Assembly: GCA_002104895.1 (NCBI GenBank)
Contig: MCFG01000153.1
Span: 58,501 to 122,500, forward strand
DNA: 64,000 bases
Reading direction: 5' to 3'
Origin: Anaeromyces robustus
Taxonomy: Eukaryota > Neocallimastigomycota > Neocallimastigomycetes > Neocallimastigales > Neocallimastigaceae
The notes below the pieces were generated by a model, which had not been told where the DNA came from, searched no databases, and worked only from the letters and a program-made list of their open reading frames with translations. A program made the position numbers and the translations under genes. The stretch's first letter is position 1, and each line of letters starts with the position of its first letter. Shown in pieces: positions 31,607 through 46,519 of the stretch.

Positions 31607-32061
31607 TGTTACTTGAAATTTTCTAAATATTATATACTATTCTTAATATTTTTATATATTATTGAATTTAATTTTTCTTCAATAATTATAATTCTTCACA
31701 AATTAAATTTCTTTCTTTTTAATTGTTTATTTGTTTTATATAAATACAATACATATATATAATAAGTTAGTAAAATTTTATTCAATAAAATAATAATAAA
31801 AAATGAAATAATATTTTTATGAAATTTCCATAAATTTAAAACAAACTAATAAATAAATAAATTGATAAACATCAAATCATTAAATTATTTATTTATTTTT
31901 TTAAGGAAAAGTATAATTTCTTTTATAAAAATAAATTAATAAATCATATTTGTGTGTAAAAAAAAAAAGTTCACTATATGTATATATATTTTTAATTTCG
32001 TTATAACTATTATTGATTTTGTTGTTAATTTGTTATTATTGTAATTGCTATTGTTATTGTT

Positions 32062-32118
32062 ATTGTTAATGATATTGTTAATGTTATTGTTAATGATATT
32101 GTTAATGTTATTGTTATT
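32062..32118. repeat. 24-bp tandem repeat (ATTGTTAATGATATTGTTAA type)
   Basis: Two perfect 24-bp units (32062-32085 and 32086-32109), themselves built from ATTGTTAATGNT half-units, flanked by further ATTGTT repeats. Confidence 0.85.
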
Positions 32119-32937
32119 ATAATTATTATTATTATTATTATTTTTCCTTTTATTTTTATTGTTAATAAAGCATACTATTATTATATTTATTATTGTTATA
32201 GTATTATTACTTTATTTCATTTATTTATTTCATTATTATTTATTTATTTATTTATTTATTACTATTAAATACCTTTTAATATCAAATTAAAACAAAAAGA
32301 GAAAAGAAAAAGGAAAATAATTTATCTCTAATTTCAGTTATTCTTTGTAAGTATAACTTTTATTTCAAGATAACTTTCCTTAATATTTTTATTTCAACGA
32401 AATAAATAAATGATTTTAATATTATTAAAATTATTTATTATCAATGAAATACTATAATATATTTATATTATATTCAATTATATAATTTTAAAACATTATA
32501 TTAAAAATTTATTCATAATATATAAATAATTTTTTTTTTAAAACAAAATTATTGAAAATAAAAAAGGACTAAAATTTATGATATATTATGATATATATTA
32601 TTAATAATGGTATATAACATATTTAAATATTAAATTAATAATATGTTTTATACTTAGTTCTAAGTTTAATTAATTGTTTAATAGAAAAAATATAATATCT
32701 TTGAATTATAGATAAGTAACTAATTCCATATTTAAAGCAAAATGATGTAGTACAAAGGATTATAATAGATATAAAAACCTTTTTAACCATTTTATCACGA
32801 ATATTCATTTTACTTTTATATATTAATATTCATTATTATTATGATTATGTGATGTGAAATATTCTATAAGTTGAAATATGTTAAAAAGTAATGTATATAA
32901 TATGATTCATAAGCCACAATGTTACAATTATTCATTT

Positions 32938-33052
<115 letters not shown>

Positions 33053-33149
33053 TATCATAAAATATATAAAAAATAACTATTAAATGGCTATATTGATAGC
33101 AAATTATTAAGTCAAATTATACATTAAATAATTAATATATGGAACTAAA

Positions 33150-33886
33150 TTATATTTTAAATGTTTATGAAAAATGGATTGAAAGCAACTACCATGTTTT
33201 GAATGGCAAACTTTCTCCTTTCATAATAAATTAATTCTATCATAAGTACAATTGTCACATAAAAATAGCATATTTAATAATCCATCTAAGATAGTATTCC
33301 AATATGAGTCAATATCACAATATGAACAATAATTAATAAATTACTATTATCAATAGCTTCATCGTTTTCATCAATAACTTTTTTTGTTATATCTTTACCA
33401 TTTAAAGCTATTCTTCCTTTACTTGTTATTTCAAAATCACATTCAAAAATAGTAGCCTTTAAGGCTTCTTTTATAGCTTAAAGATATAAATTACAAGTTT
33501 TATTACATAATTCTTTATTATAAACTACATTTTTATAATACGATTCTAAATTTATAATTTCAATCCAATTATCTCCAAGTGCGATTACTTTCATAATATT
33601 TATATTATCCTACTTTTTCTAACGCACTTATACCTTAGTTCTATTATTAATAAATTCTTCTGGAAATATAATAGGTAAAACATTTCTCTTTGATTTCAAG
33701 AAATTTATTATAAATTCTTCTATTATTTTATTTTCATGTGACCATCTTAATTCATATTTTTTTCTTTAATAAAGGCTTCCTCAAATATAGAGTCTTCGAC
33801 TCTTACAAAAAAATTTTCTAGGGATTTCGTAAGTTTTACTTGTTATGATTTTCACACTACCTTTAAACATTTCTTCGTTCTCATTA
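33150..33886 (-). pseudogene. Decayed protein-coding relic of unknown family
   Basis: Read on the minus strand, consecutive pieces look coding but lie in different frames. About 33886-33811 has EEMFKGSVKIITSKTYEIPR. About 33823-33766 has FVRVEDSIFEEAFIKEK. About 33768-33644 has YELRWSHENKIIEEFIINF and IIFPEEFINNR. About 33595-33481 has VIALGDNWIEIINLESYYKN. About 33480-33337 has AIKEALKATIFECDFEI and GRIALNGKDITKKVIDENDE. About 33340-33150 has YCSYCDIDSYWNTILDGLLN and FLCDNCTYDRINLL. At least four frameshifts and several stops separate them, and the gaps are too short for normal introns. Composition is less AT-biased than the flanks, as expected for former coding DNA. I do not recognise the family. 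The cysteine pairs near the end (CSYC, CDNC) suggest a metal-binding end. A degraded paralogue of a resident gene or a mobile-element protein are both possible. Confidence 0.6.
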
Positions 33887-34903
33887 ATCCAATATGATCA
33901 TATTTTGGCGGTAAATGACTCTTTGTTTTATATTTCTATTTTTATATATATATGTATATTTCTATGAAAATTTTATATGACTTCAATTTTAATTATAATA
34001 TTGAAAAATAATTCTTTATATATATTTATATACTTTGTATTTACTTTATTTTATTTTAATTATTCCAGTTTATTCTTAAATTTTTTTATTTATTTTATCT
34101 TTTGATTATTATTTTTTAGTTATTTTTATTTTTTTATATCTTTGAATGTTTCCTTTTAAATGTTTCCTTTTTTTATTTTTTATTTTTTATTTCTTTTGTT
34201 TTTTATTTTTTTCTCTTTTTTTTTTTTTGTTTTTATTTTGTTTTTTTATTTTTTTTTTTTTGTTTTTTTTTGTTTTTTTATTTTTTTGATTTTTTGTTTT
34301 TTTGTTTTTTTGTTTTTTTGTTTTTTGTTTTTTGTTTTTTGTTTTTATTTTTTGCTTTTTTTTTTTTTTGCTTTTTTATTTCTAAATATCTAAAAAAAAA
34401 AAAAAAAAAATTCAATATTTAAATAATATTAATATTTATTAATAATTACTAATATAACCCTTGTTAAAAAAAAAAATTTAAATTATTTAACAAATGATAA
34501 ACTTTAATTAATAATAATTAATAAGAATAAAATGAATTTATTTTTAATTCATTTTATTCTGTATTATTATTATTAATTGGACATAATGTATTATATGCCA
34601 CAATAATTAATGATATTAATGATATGCTTATGTATTTATATTATATTAAATATTAACAATAATATATATTTAATTGAAAAAGTAGTAAATTATAAATTAA
34701 ATTATTACCCACTACATTGTTGTTGTTTGAAATTAATTATTCTTTTTGACTTCAGAATTTTCTTCTACTTCATTTTTTTCTTTTTTAATCTCTTTTAATT
34801 GGTAATTAAACCTACACAATAATAAAAAAAATATAAAATAAAAATTAATATATTATATTGAATCAATAAATTTATTATTATTATTTATAATATAAAAAAT
34901 ATT
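33887..34903. other. Intergenic, T-rich
   Basis: The stretch between the coding relic and the 3' end of the Pkr1-like gene is dominated by T-runs separated by single G or A bases (34160-34380; TTTTTTG-type units), followed by an 18-base A-run. No exon was recognised. Confidence 0.6.
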
Positions 34904-35176
34904 TTACAATTCAACAGAAGCAAATAAACCAATAATTAAGAAAGCTAAAATAATAGTATGTATATTGAATTTTGATAAAATAACTAGAACAAATGCAGAA
35001 ATAATTGCGAGAATAAAAACTACTCTAGCAATATTATGAATATATTTATTAATATCAACATTGAATAATGAATCAATAAGATTCTTAATAAAACCTTTAT
35101 TTTCTGAGGTTTTTATTTCTTGTTTTTGTTGAGTTTCATCTTCAACTTTACTTAATGTATTATCATTGGTAGACAT
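34904..35176 (-). CDS. Small two-TM ER protein, Pkr1-like (V-ATPase assembly)
   Basis: An intronless 90-residue protein. Residues 1-28 are polar and charged; after that GFIKNLIDSLFNV precedes two hydrophobic segments (about 49-66 IARVVFILAIISAFVLVIL and 70-88 FNIHTIILAFLIIGLFASV). The layout of an F-x2-L-x2-S-[ILV]-F start, two closely spaced TMs and an IH-x3-L-x-FL-x2-GL second TM fits the fungal Pkr1 family, ER proteins that help V-ATPase Vo assembly. The match is by pattern only and the protein lacks the Trp-rich end of typical Pkr1, so other small ER proteins remain possible. It shares a 576-bp divergent promoter with RPN8. Confidence 0.55.
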   Translation of the reverse strand: MSTNDNTLSKVEDETQQKQEIKTSENKGFIKNLIDSLFNVDINKYIHNIARVVFILAIISAFVLVILSKFNIHTIILAFLIIGLFASVEL

Positions 35177-35668
35177 TTTATATTCTATTTTTAATAAATT
35201 TATATTCTGTAGATATATTTTTGTTTTAATGTTAAATAAATATATAAAAATTTTTGAAAAAAATCAAAGAAAAAAATGAAATAAAAAAAATTTAAAAATT
35301 ATTGGTTTAACAATATCTTTTCATATAATATATTAATAATAATAATAAAAAATAAAATACATAGTAATGTATACGTTATGTATATGAGAAAAATTTTTTA
35401 ATAAATATCATATATATACACTACATAAAAAAACTAAATTGTATAAGAAATTTAAAATTAAATTAAAAATGGAAATTCATAATTAATAAATAAGAAGAGT
35501 AAGAATTAATTTTTTCTTCTTATAACAAAATAGTTTTTTGAAGTTTTTTTTTTTGTATAAAATATACCTATACAAATAAAAAAAAAATAATAAAATAAAA
35601 TAAAAAAAAAAAATAAAAAATAAAAAAAATAAAAAATAAAAAAATAAAAAAGTAAAAAGGAAAAAAGA

Positions 35669-35701
<33 letters not shown>

Positions 35702-35752
35702 TATAACTTGAAAAAAAAATAAAACTTTTTTTAATTTCTTTTAATATTCATT
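35177..35752. promoter_or_regulatory. Divergent intergenic promoter region between the Pkr1-like gene and RPN8
   Basis: The only space between two start codons facing apart. It contains a ~115-bp A-rich tract (35578-35694, including an A-run of about 24) directly upstream of RPN8. Such poly(dA:dT) tracts disfavour nucleosomes and often mark fungal promoters. No TATA box can be singled out in this composition. Confidence 0.5.
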
Positions 35753-37363
35753 ATGACTATTACAGAAACAACACCAACTAATGTTATTATTCACCCATTA
35801 GTTTTATTATCAGTAGTTGATCACTACAATCGTGTTGCAAAGAATACTAAAAAAAGAGTTGTTGGTGTTTTATTAGGACAATGGAATCCAGATAATACTG
35901 TCAATGTAGCAAATAGTTATGCAAGTATGTTTATATTATAAGGATCATATATTTAATTATTGATTTACGATCCATTTAAAATATAAAAAAAATGTGATAA
36001 ATAGTAGATTTTATTATTTTTTTTATCTTTTTTAATTACAAAATTATCTTTTAAAATATAACATTTAAATGTTTGCTATTCATATTAGATTACAATTAAA
36101 ATCAATTATCAAAATTTTATAATAAATTTCATTTAAAATGTATATTACATTATATAATAAATATAAACATAATTCACTTTATAATTAAAAATTTAGTGTC
36201 TTATTTATTAATATATATTAAAAATCTTAATAATAATATGTATAACTAAATTGTAAATAGTTCCTTTTGAAGAAGATGAAAGAGATCCTTCAGTATGGTA
36301 CTTAGATCATAACTATCACGAATCTATGTATGAAATGTTCAAAAAAGTCAATGGTGAATATTCCAATTATATTTTATTTTATACTATAGTATTTCAAAAA
36401 CAATACGAATTTTTTTAATTATAATTTGATTCCTTTTCTATTATATAATTATTATAATTATTAAATTATATTAATTGCATTAATTATATTAATTAATATT
36501 TTAATACTAATAACATATTATTATTATTATTAATTATATAATAAAAGCCAAAGAAAAAGTTGTGGGTTGGTATCATAGCGGTCCTAAACTTCGTGCCTCA
36601 GATCTAGAAATTAATGAATTATTTAAAAAGTTTATACCAAAACCTGTATTAGTTGTAATCGATGTTAAACCAAAAGATTTAGAAATTCCAACTGAAGCTT
36701 ATTATGCTGTTGAGGAAGTTCATGACGTAAATATACGATATATTAACCAATAAACGAATAAATTTAAATAATTAAATATTATATAATATATATTCAATTA
36801 ATATAAATGTATATATATTTTTATAATGTAAATCATAGGATGGTACAGAAACTACACAAACTTTCATACATGTTCCATCCACAATAGAAGCTGAAGAAGC
36901 TGAAGAAATTGGTGTTGAGCATTTGTTAAGAGATATTAAAGATAACAATATTGGTAATTTATCTACAAAAATTACTAATCAATTAAATTCACTTCGTAGT
37001 TTACAACTTCGTTTAGAAAGTATTAGAGATTATTTACAGAAAGTTGTTTCCGGTCAACTTCCAGTGAACCATCAAATTATTTATAATTTACAAGATATTT
37101 TCAATGCTTTACCTAATTTAGATGTTCCACAACTTGTTAAATCATTTAACATTAAGACAAACGATGAACTTTTCGCTATATATATTTCATCATTAATACG
37201 ATCCATTATTGCTTTACATGAACTAATTGATAATAAAATTATGTTAAAGAAGGTTGAAAATAATGAAGACGAACCAAAGACAGAAAATGCTAATGCTGAA
37301 GCAGACAAAGATAAAACTGAAGCTTCTTCCACTGATAATAAAGAAAAAACGGAAAACAAATAA
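35753..37363 (+). CDS. RPN8: 26S proteasome regulatory subunit RPN8 (PSMD7)
   Basis: Four exons (35753-35924, 36261-36353, 36548-36726, 36839-37363) give 322 residues; all phases match. The MPN domain (about 5-140) includes [47 protein letters not shown] and [10 protein letters not shown]. The metal-binding HSHP of active JAMM enzymes is replaced by HSGP, as in all Rpn8 proteins, so it is the non-catalytic partner of Rpn11 in the proteasome lid. [17 protein letters not shown] and [16 protein letters not shown] are family hallmarks. The last 40 residues are the usual Lys/Glu/Asp-rich tail. Length is normal for the family. Intron 1 is 336 bp and otherwise empty. Confidence 0.97.
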
Positions 37364-37859
37364 AAAATAAAAATAAAATATATTAATATTTAATAAAAAT
37401 GTCAATAAATAACATATAATATGTATTTTTATAAAATGTAAAAATAAAAAATAATTATAAATTAATAAAATAATATAATTATTAATATATTTACATTAAT
37501 AATTAATAATAAAAAAAGTAAAAAAAAAAAGTAATTAAAATATTAATTAAAACATTATATAATATAATTAAAAAATTAATAATAAAAAAAGTAAAAAAAA
37601 AAAGTAATTAAAATATTAATTAAAACATTATATAATATAATTAAAAAATTAATAAAAAATATAAACCAAAAAAATTAAAATTAATATTAATATAAATATA
37701 TAATTAAAATGGAAAATAAAAAAAAAATAACAATAATAAAATAAAATAAAATAATATAAATAAATAAATTATCTATTAATCTATTAATTAATGTTTTTAT
37801 ATTAACTTATTATTTATTTATATATTTATTTATTATAATTTTGACATTTAATTTATTTA
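37364..37859. other. Convergent 3' intergenic region of RPN8 and ECO1 with a 73-bp tandem duplication
   Basis: AT-only region between two stop codons. It contains two identical 73-bp copies side by side (37502-37574 and 37575-37647). The rest carries no recognisable feature; both polyadenylation sites must lie here. Confidence 0.75.
37502..37647. repeat. Perfect 73-bp tandem duplication
   Basis: Unit begins ATTAATAATAAAAAAAGTAA and ends ATAATATAATTAAAA. I could find no mismatch between the two copies, and the start of a third copy follows at 37648. Complete identity in such low-complexity DNA points to a very recent duplication or an assembly artefact. Confidence 0.88.
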
Positions 37860-39934
37860 TTAGTTATCATCCATATATATTATAATATATTTTTTTGAGG
37901 GTATTATGATGATTTCCTCCTCATCATTGGTATAATTAAAAAAATGATAAGCTAATTTTGTTCCCAGTTTTGTCGGTTGTGAAAAAGCTATCTGATTTCG
38001 TTCAAGAATCATATTAAATAAAAAATGTTTTCTAAAAAATATAAATAATTATTAATATATACTTATATTATATGTACTTTATAAAGAATTCTTTTTTTTT
38101 TTACTTTGTTAGTATATATTTATTATATTTAATATATGTAATATATCATACCTTATACTATCTAAAAGCTGTGAGGCTACACCTTTTTGGCGTTCCTTTT
38201 TTGAAACCCATATTCTACTAATACCGCATAGTATAGGAACTTTTGTTACTTCACTATTTTAAATAAAATAAAATAAAATAAAATAAAATAAAATAAAATA
38301 AAATAAAATAAAATAAAATAAAATAAAATAAAATAAAATAAAATAAAATAAAATAAAATAAAATAAAATAAAATAAAATAAAATAAAATAAAATAAAATA
38401 AAATAAAATAAAATAAAATAAAATAAAATAAAATAAAATAAAATAAAATAAAATAAAATAAAATAAAATAAAATAAAATAAAATAAAATAAAATAAAATA
38501 AAATAAAATAAAATAAAAAAAGATATTAATTAAATATATATATATTGAAATAATAATAACAATAAATAATAATATATTATTTTTAATATTATACATTTTT
38601 AATAACCACCTTTGTTTTATATTTTCAATTGTTGTAATCTGTTCTATATTTTTATCAAGTTCAATTTTTAATCCTTCCTTTACATCTCTTACAATAGCAC
38701 ATCCAATTAATTTTTTATTCTTAATATAAAGAAAAAACTTATAATTTAATATTATTTTTTCTTGTAATCTAACGGCACCTAATTCTGTTTCAATAAGATT
38801 TAATATTTGTAAAAGCTTTTTTATATATTAATAAAAATTTATTAATTTAACTAAAATTTGATTCCTATAATATACCTTTTTTTTATGACTTGACGTTGTT
38901 TCTGATATTACTGCTTCACTTATATATATATCTTTTGAAATATATTGTATTATTTTATCTGTTTTATATCCCTATATTTTCAATATATAGTTTAATAAAT
39001 TTTCATTATACTTAATTATTTTAAAAAAAAATAAAAATAAAAATAAAAATAAAAATAAAAATAAAAATAAAAATAAAAATAAAAATAAAAATAAAAATAA
39101 AAATAAAAATAAAAATAAAAATAAAAATAAAAATAAAAATAAAAATAAAAATAAAAATAAAAATAAAAATAAAAATAAAAATAAAAATAAAAATAAAAAT
39201 AAAAATAAAAATAAAAATAAAAATAAAAATAAAATAAAAATAAAAATATCAAATTTATTTTACATTATACTCAATGCCATCAATAATAATATTATGGTAT
39301 TTTTGATGTTGAATATCATCTTCTTGAATACTAGGATTATATGGTACTCCACAATCAGGACATATTATTGGTGAAATCATTTTTTGTCCAAAATTAATAT
39401 ACAGCTGTTCATAAGTTTTTTTTTGTAATATTTTCTTATTATTTAAAGAATCTTCGTTCGCTAATAAAAAAAAAACAATAATTAATTATAAATATGTAAT
39501 ATCAAAATTACATTTATTATTCCTTATATCTATAAATATTTAAACTCTTTAAAAAAAAAAAATCATTAATAAAAATATTTACTTATTCCTCTATTTTCAC
39601 TTTCTTTTACTAAATTCTGAGTTTTAAAATCTCCTTTATTTTCTTTTGATTTAAAGTATGATTCTATTGTTTTACAACTTTTAAAAATTTGTGAAGATTT
39701 CTCAATTTCTAAAGATTCCTTATTTTGTTTTGAAATTCTTTTACTGAAATAAGTAGAAATATCGTTAAGATTATGTTTTTTACCTTTTTTTAAATTATTG
39801 TTTCCATCCTCATTCATATAATCTTGAACTAATTCATTTCCTACTTCATTTAAAATTCTTATTCTTTTAGTATTCAAGTTCTGAATTGTATTACCTTTTC
39901 TTTTGTATGTAAATTTAATATTTTTTGCTGTCAT
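37860..39934 (-). CDS. ECO1: Cohesin acetyltransferase ECO1/ESCO
   Basis: Six exons (39583-39934, 39264-39460, 38876-38971, 38610-38815, 38152-38253, 37860-38031) give 374 residues, all joins in frame. The N-terminal ~117 residues are basic with two PIP-box-like motifs lacking the Gln (NDISTYF and KTIESYF), fitting PCNA binding. Next comes QLYINFGQKMISP and a C2H2 finger (CPDCGVPY...HQKYH). The GNAT domain follows: LGAVRLQE, FLYIKNKKLIGCAIV, the ESCO hallmark GISRIWVSKKERQKGVASQL containing the acetyl-CoA loop, and AFSQPTKLGTKLAYHFF at the end. Family role: acetylates Smc3 during S phase to establish sister-chromatid cohesion. Introns 2 and 4 are mostly microsatellite, which is unusual but leaves the splice sites intact. 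Confidence 0.95.
38261..38515. repeat. (AAATA)n pentamer array in ECO1 intron 4
   Basis: About 51 essentially perfect copies on the plus strand, (TATTT)n on the sense strand of ECO1. The array occupies most of the 356-bp intron (38254-38609) and starts just 7 bases from the acceptor-side exon edge. Confidence 0.95.
39031..39247. repeat. (ATAAAA)n hexamer array in ECO1 intron 2
   Basis: About 36 copies with a single 5-bp unit near 39230; sense strand reads (TTTTAT)n. It fills most of the 292-bp intron (38972-39263) and ends about 16 bases from the donor. Confidence 0.95.
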
Positions 39935-40647
39935 AATTAAAATAAATTTGCTTTTATAAATAAGATACTTTCTAATACATTTATAAAAATATATTCTTTT
40001 TATTTAAAGATTTATTTTAAATTATTCATTACTATTTAAATCTTTAAAAAATTTAATTAAAATTAAACTATTTTTTTGGAATTATCATATATTTAATGTA
40101 AAAAAAAAATAAAATATTTAAAAAAAATAAAAAATTTAATCTAATTAATAAAATTACAAAATTATATTCATTGGATATTAACACATATATACAATTCATA
40201 TATATTGTTATATATATTTTCTTAAACTTTCTATTTAAATTAAAAAATTTTCATATATTAGTATTTTTATTATTAATAAAAATTAATAAAAATTAAAGTA
40301 AAAATCAACAAAATAATAAATTTAGAGATTCAATAAAATAGTAAATTAAATTTAAAATTTAAAAATTTAAATATATTGACAACAATAGCGATGACAACAA
40401 CAATAGTAGTAACATTATTATTATCAACATATTAATTATTTTTCCATTTACAATTTTGAAAATTATAAAAAAAATTTTTTTATAAGAAAGTTATTTATTA
40501 TATATCATTATTAGAATATTTAATTGTTATTCCTCTATCGTATCAAATTAATATACATTCAATTGAGTATTCAGTTTTATTAAAAAAATTTATTAAAATT
40601 TATGTAACAAATTTCCATATTTATAAATTGAATAATTAAAAAATTAA
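39935..40647. promoter_or_regulatory. Divergent promoter region between ECO1 and TFB2
   Basis: 713 bp between two start codons facing apart. It is AT-only apart from an island at 40378-40414 (GACAACAATAGCGATGACAA...) that is richer in G/C and could hold a factor-binding site. No named motif is recognisable. Confidence 0.45.
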
Positions 40648-43651
<3,004 letters not shown>

Positions 43652-43966
43652 TTTTTTCATCAGTTTTAACAATAATTATAATTATTAATATTAATAATCA
43701 TTTTATTAGTAAATTTTTTATTTAATGGATATAAAAAATATTAAATAACCAATATAATAAATATTTATTTTTTCATTTAATTTTATTATTAAAACACAAT
43801 TTTTTTTAAAATCTAAATTTACGTATTAAATAAGAATATTCTAATCATTAATATAATTTTTTTTTACTTAATAATTTTTAATTTTAATTTTTCTTTTAAG
43901 AAAAAAAAATTACTATGTATTAAAAAAATATTCTTTTTCTTTTTTAATTAATTAATTGTTTATTTT

Positions 43967-44014
<48 letters not shown>

Positions 44015-44479
44015 TTATTCATTTATTCATTCATTTATTACAAATTTTAAAGTATAGTCTAATTGTTAAATATAAAATTAAACTCTAAAGAAATAAATAT
44101 TTTATTATTTTTTTATGAATTAATATTATAATATTACAATAAATATATATATATATAAATGAAATACAAAAACTTTTTAAAAAGATAAATATCTTATTAT
44201 TTTATTTATTATTATCATTATTTTTGTTTAATATGTATTAATATTATAATACTACGATAAAATATATATAGATAAGAAAAAAGATTAAATACAAAAACTT
44301 TATTTAAAAAAGATATATTTAAATTATTAATGCTTGTTTTCTTAATAAATAGTACATAAAAAAAGATATAAATAATTTTTAAAATAGATAAATAAATGTA
44401 AATAAATAAATAAATAAATATTGTTGATTTATTTATTAATTTATTCATTTCAATAAGTTTATGTTTAAAATTAAATAAA
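43652..44479. other. Convergent 3' intergenic region of TFB2 and CTR9
   Basis: AT-only, with a short (TTTA)n array at about 43971-44014 followed by TTCA variants. A segment repeats with changes: ATTATAATATTACAATAAATATATATATATA near 44126 and ATTATAATACTACGATAAAATATATATAGATA near 44234, each followed by AAATACAAAAACTTT. That looks like a ~110-bp diverged duplication. No gene was seen. Confidence 0.6.
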
Positions 44480-46488
44480 CTATTCTTCATCATAATTATC
44501 ATCTTCATCTTCAATTATTTTATTTCTACTTGAATTATTTGATTTACTTCCAGCGATAACTTCATCATCGTCATCATCTTCATCTTCATCACTAATAATA
44601 TCCTTAGATAATGCATACTTTTTTCTTTTCTTTATTGATCTAATATTTTCTTCATCACTATTACCACCATCAAAATTAAGATCATCTTCTTTATCAGAAT
44701 AATTGTTTTCACTATCATAATTCTTTTCACTATCACTTTCATCTCTATCATGTTTTCTCTTATTTCTCTTTCTCTTTTTTTTCCTATTAATAATATTATT
44801 ATTAAATAAATATCACTATTAATTATGTATTTAATCATATATATTAAATATAATATATATATTATACTATATTTACATTTTCTTCTCATCTTCACTATCA
44901 TCATAATCCATATTATCATCTTCTTCATCATTAATAAAATTATTATTATTATTATTATGACTCTTTGATTTTGATGTAGTAGACTTTTTCTTTTCTTTTA
45001 GTTGTTCTTCTATAAGGCTTTCTTCTTCTCTTTCTTTCTCCTATAAAAATTTTATTAAATTTTACAACATTTTTTTTTATTGATATCAATTGTTGACCAG
45101 TAAAAGTATTTAAAAAAAATATAATTATTATTTAATAAGTATTTAAATATATTTTTATTAATAAGATATAATAGATATACTTACAAGACGTAAAGCTAAT
45201 TCTTCTCTTTGACGTTCAATACGCTTTTCTTCTTCAATTGCTTTTCTCAATTCTTCCTCCTAATAATATATATTTTTATTTTATAAATAATATCAATAAA
45301 CACTTACATAATATAATAAAAAAATAATATATTATTATTATTATTATTACTTTCTTTAATTCTCTTTCTTTCATTTCTTTTTCTCTTTGTATTCTAATAT
45401 TATTCATTCTTTCTCTTTTCTTCTTTTCAAGATCTTCTTGCTCTTCTAACTTTTGTAAAACAGCTTTTCTTACAGTTTCGTTATGCTCTTCACGTCTACT
45501 TGCAATACTAATATCGTAATTTACTGGTTTCGTTTTAACATTCTTTAAAGCTGTAAAATATCTGATTTCAATTTATTTACAATATTAATTAACAATAAAT
45601 ATTAATAACAATAATAAAATGTTGAAATAATAAGATAACAAAAAATTACTTTTTCGATATGGCAAGCCCATTTAATGCTTTTTTAAGATTATCAATAGTT
45701 CTTATTTCAGAAGGTTGATCAATAACTAATTGAGCAAATTCTTGTTTAATTAATGCAAGATCAAACTGTAATGATTTGTCCTTTGGTTTTATGAAGAATG
45801 ACTAAATATATATATAGATAAAGATATCAATTAAATAAAACGATATTAAAGGATTTTAAAAAAAAAATTATAATTACTATAAATAAATTAAACTACTTAC
45901 CTTTTGTATATAATATTCAGCTTTATTCATTAAATTTACTTTCTTTTCAACTTTAGCTTGAGCAAAATATGCTTTAGCTAAACATTGATATATATACCCA
46001 ATTTCTGTAATATTGGTTAATTTTTTCAAGCAATTTTCATACTATTTAAAATATATAAAATTTTAACATAATTAATAGAAATATTTAATAATTTTTAAAT
46101 GTTATTGTAAATAAATAATAATTACATTATTAATAGCACTTTGATATTGACCAAGTTCAACATATATATGACCTAAATTAACCCATATAGCTTCTACACT
46201 GCTTTTAACTTCTCTTATCTATAATATGAATAATATTTATATGTTATAACTAATAATAAAATAAATTTACAATATAATAATGATAAATTCAATCTACCTG
46301 TATAAACAAGTTTTGAGCTACATCAGTATAACCTCGTTCAGCTAATGCAATAGCTATACCATTAACAGCATAAATATTTTGATTATCTAAAATAATGGCT
46401 TTATCAAATAATTCAACAGCACGCTTATAAAATATTTCTTTCTATTTGATTGTTATTAAAAAAAATATTATTAATTAAAAATAATAAA

Positions 46489-46519
<31 letters not shown>

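Noticed and set aside
38246-38596. Open frame made of FILFY repeats
   Set aside because: Translation of the (TATTT)n microsatellite in ECO1 intron 4, which contains no stop on that strand.
39016-39252. Open frame made of FY repeats
   Set aside because: Translation of the hexamer microsatellite in ECO1 intron 2.
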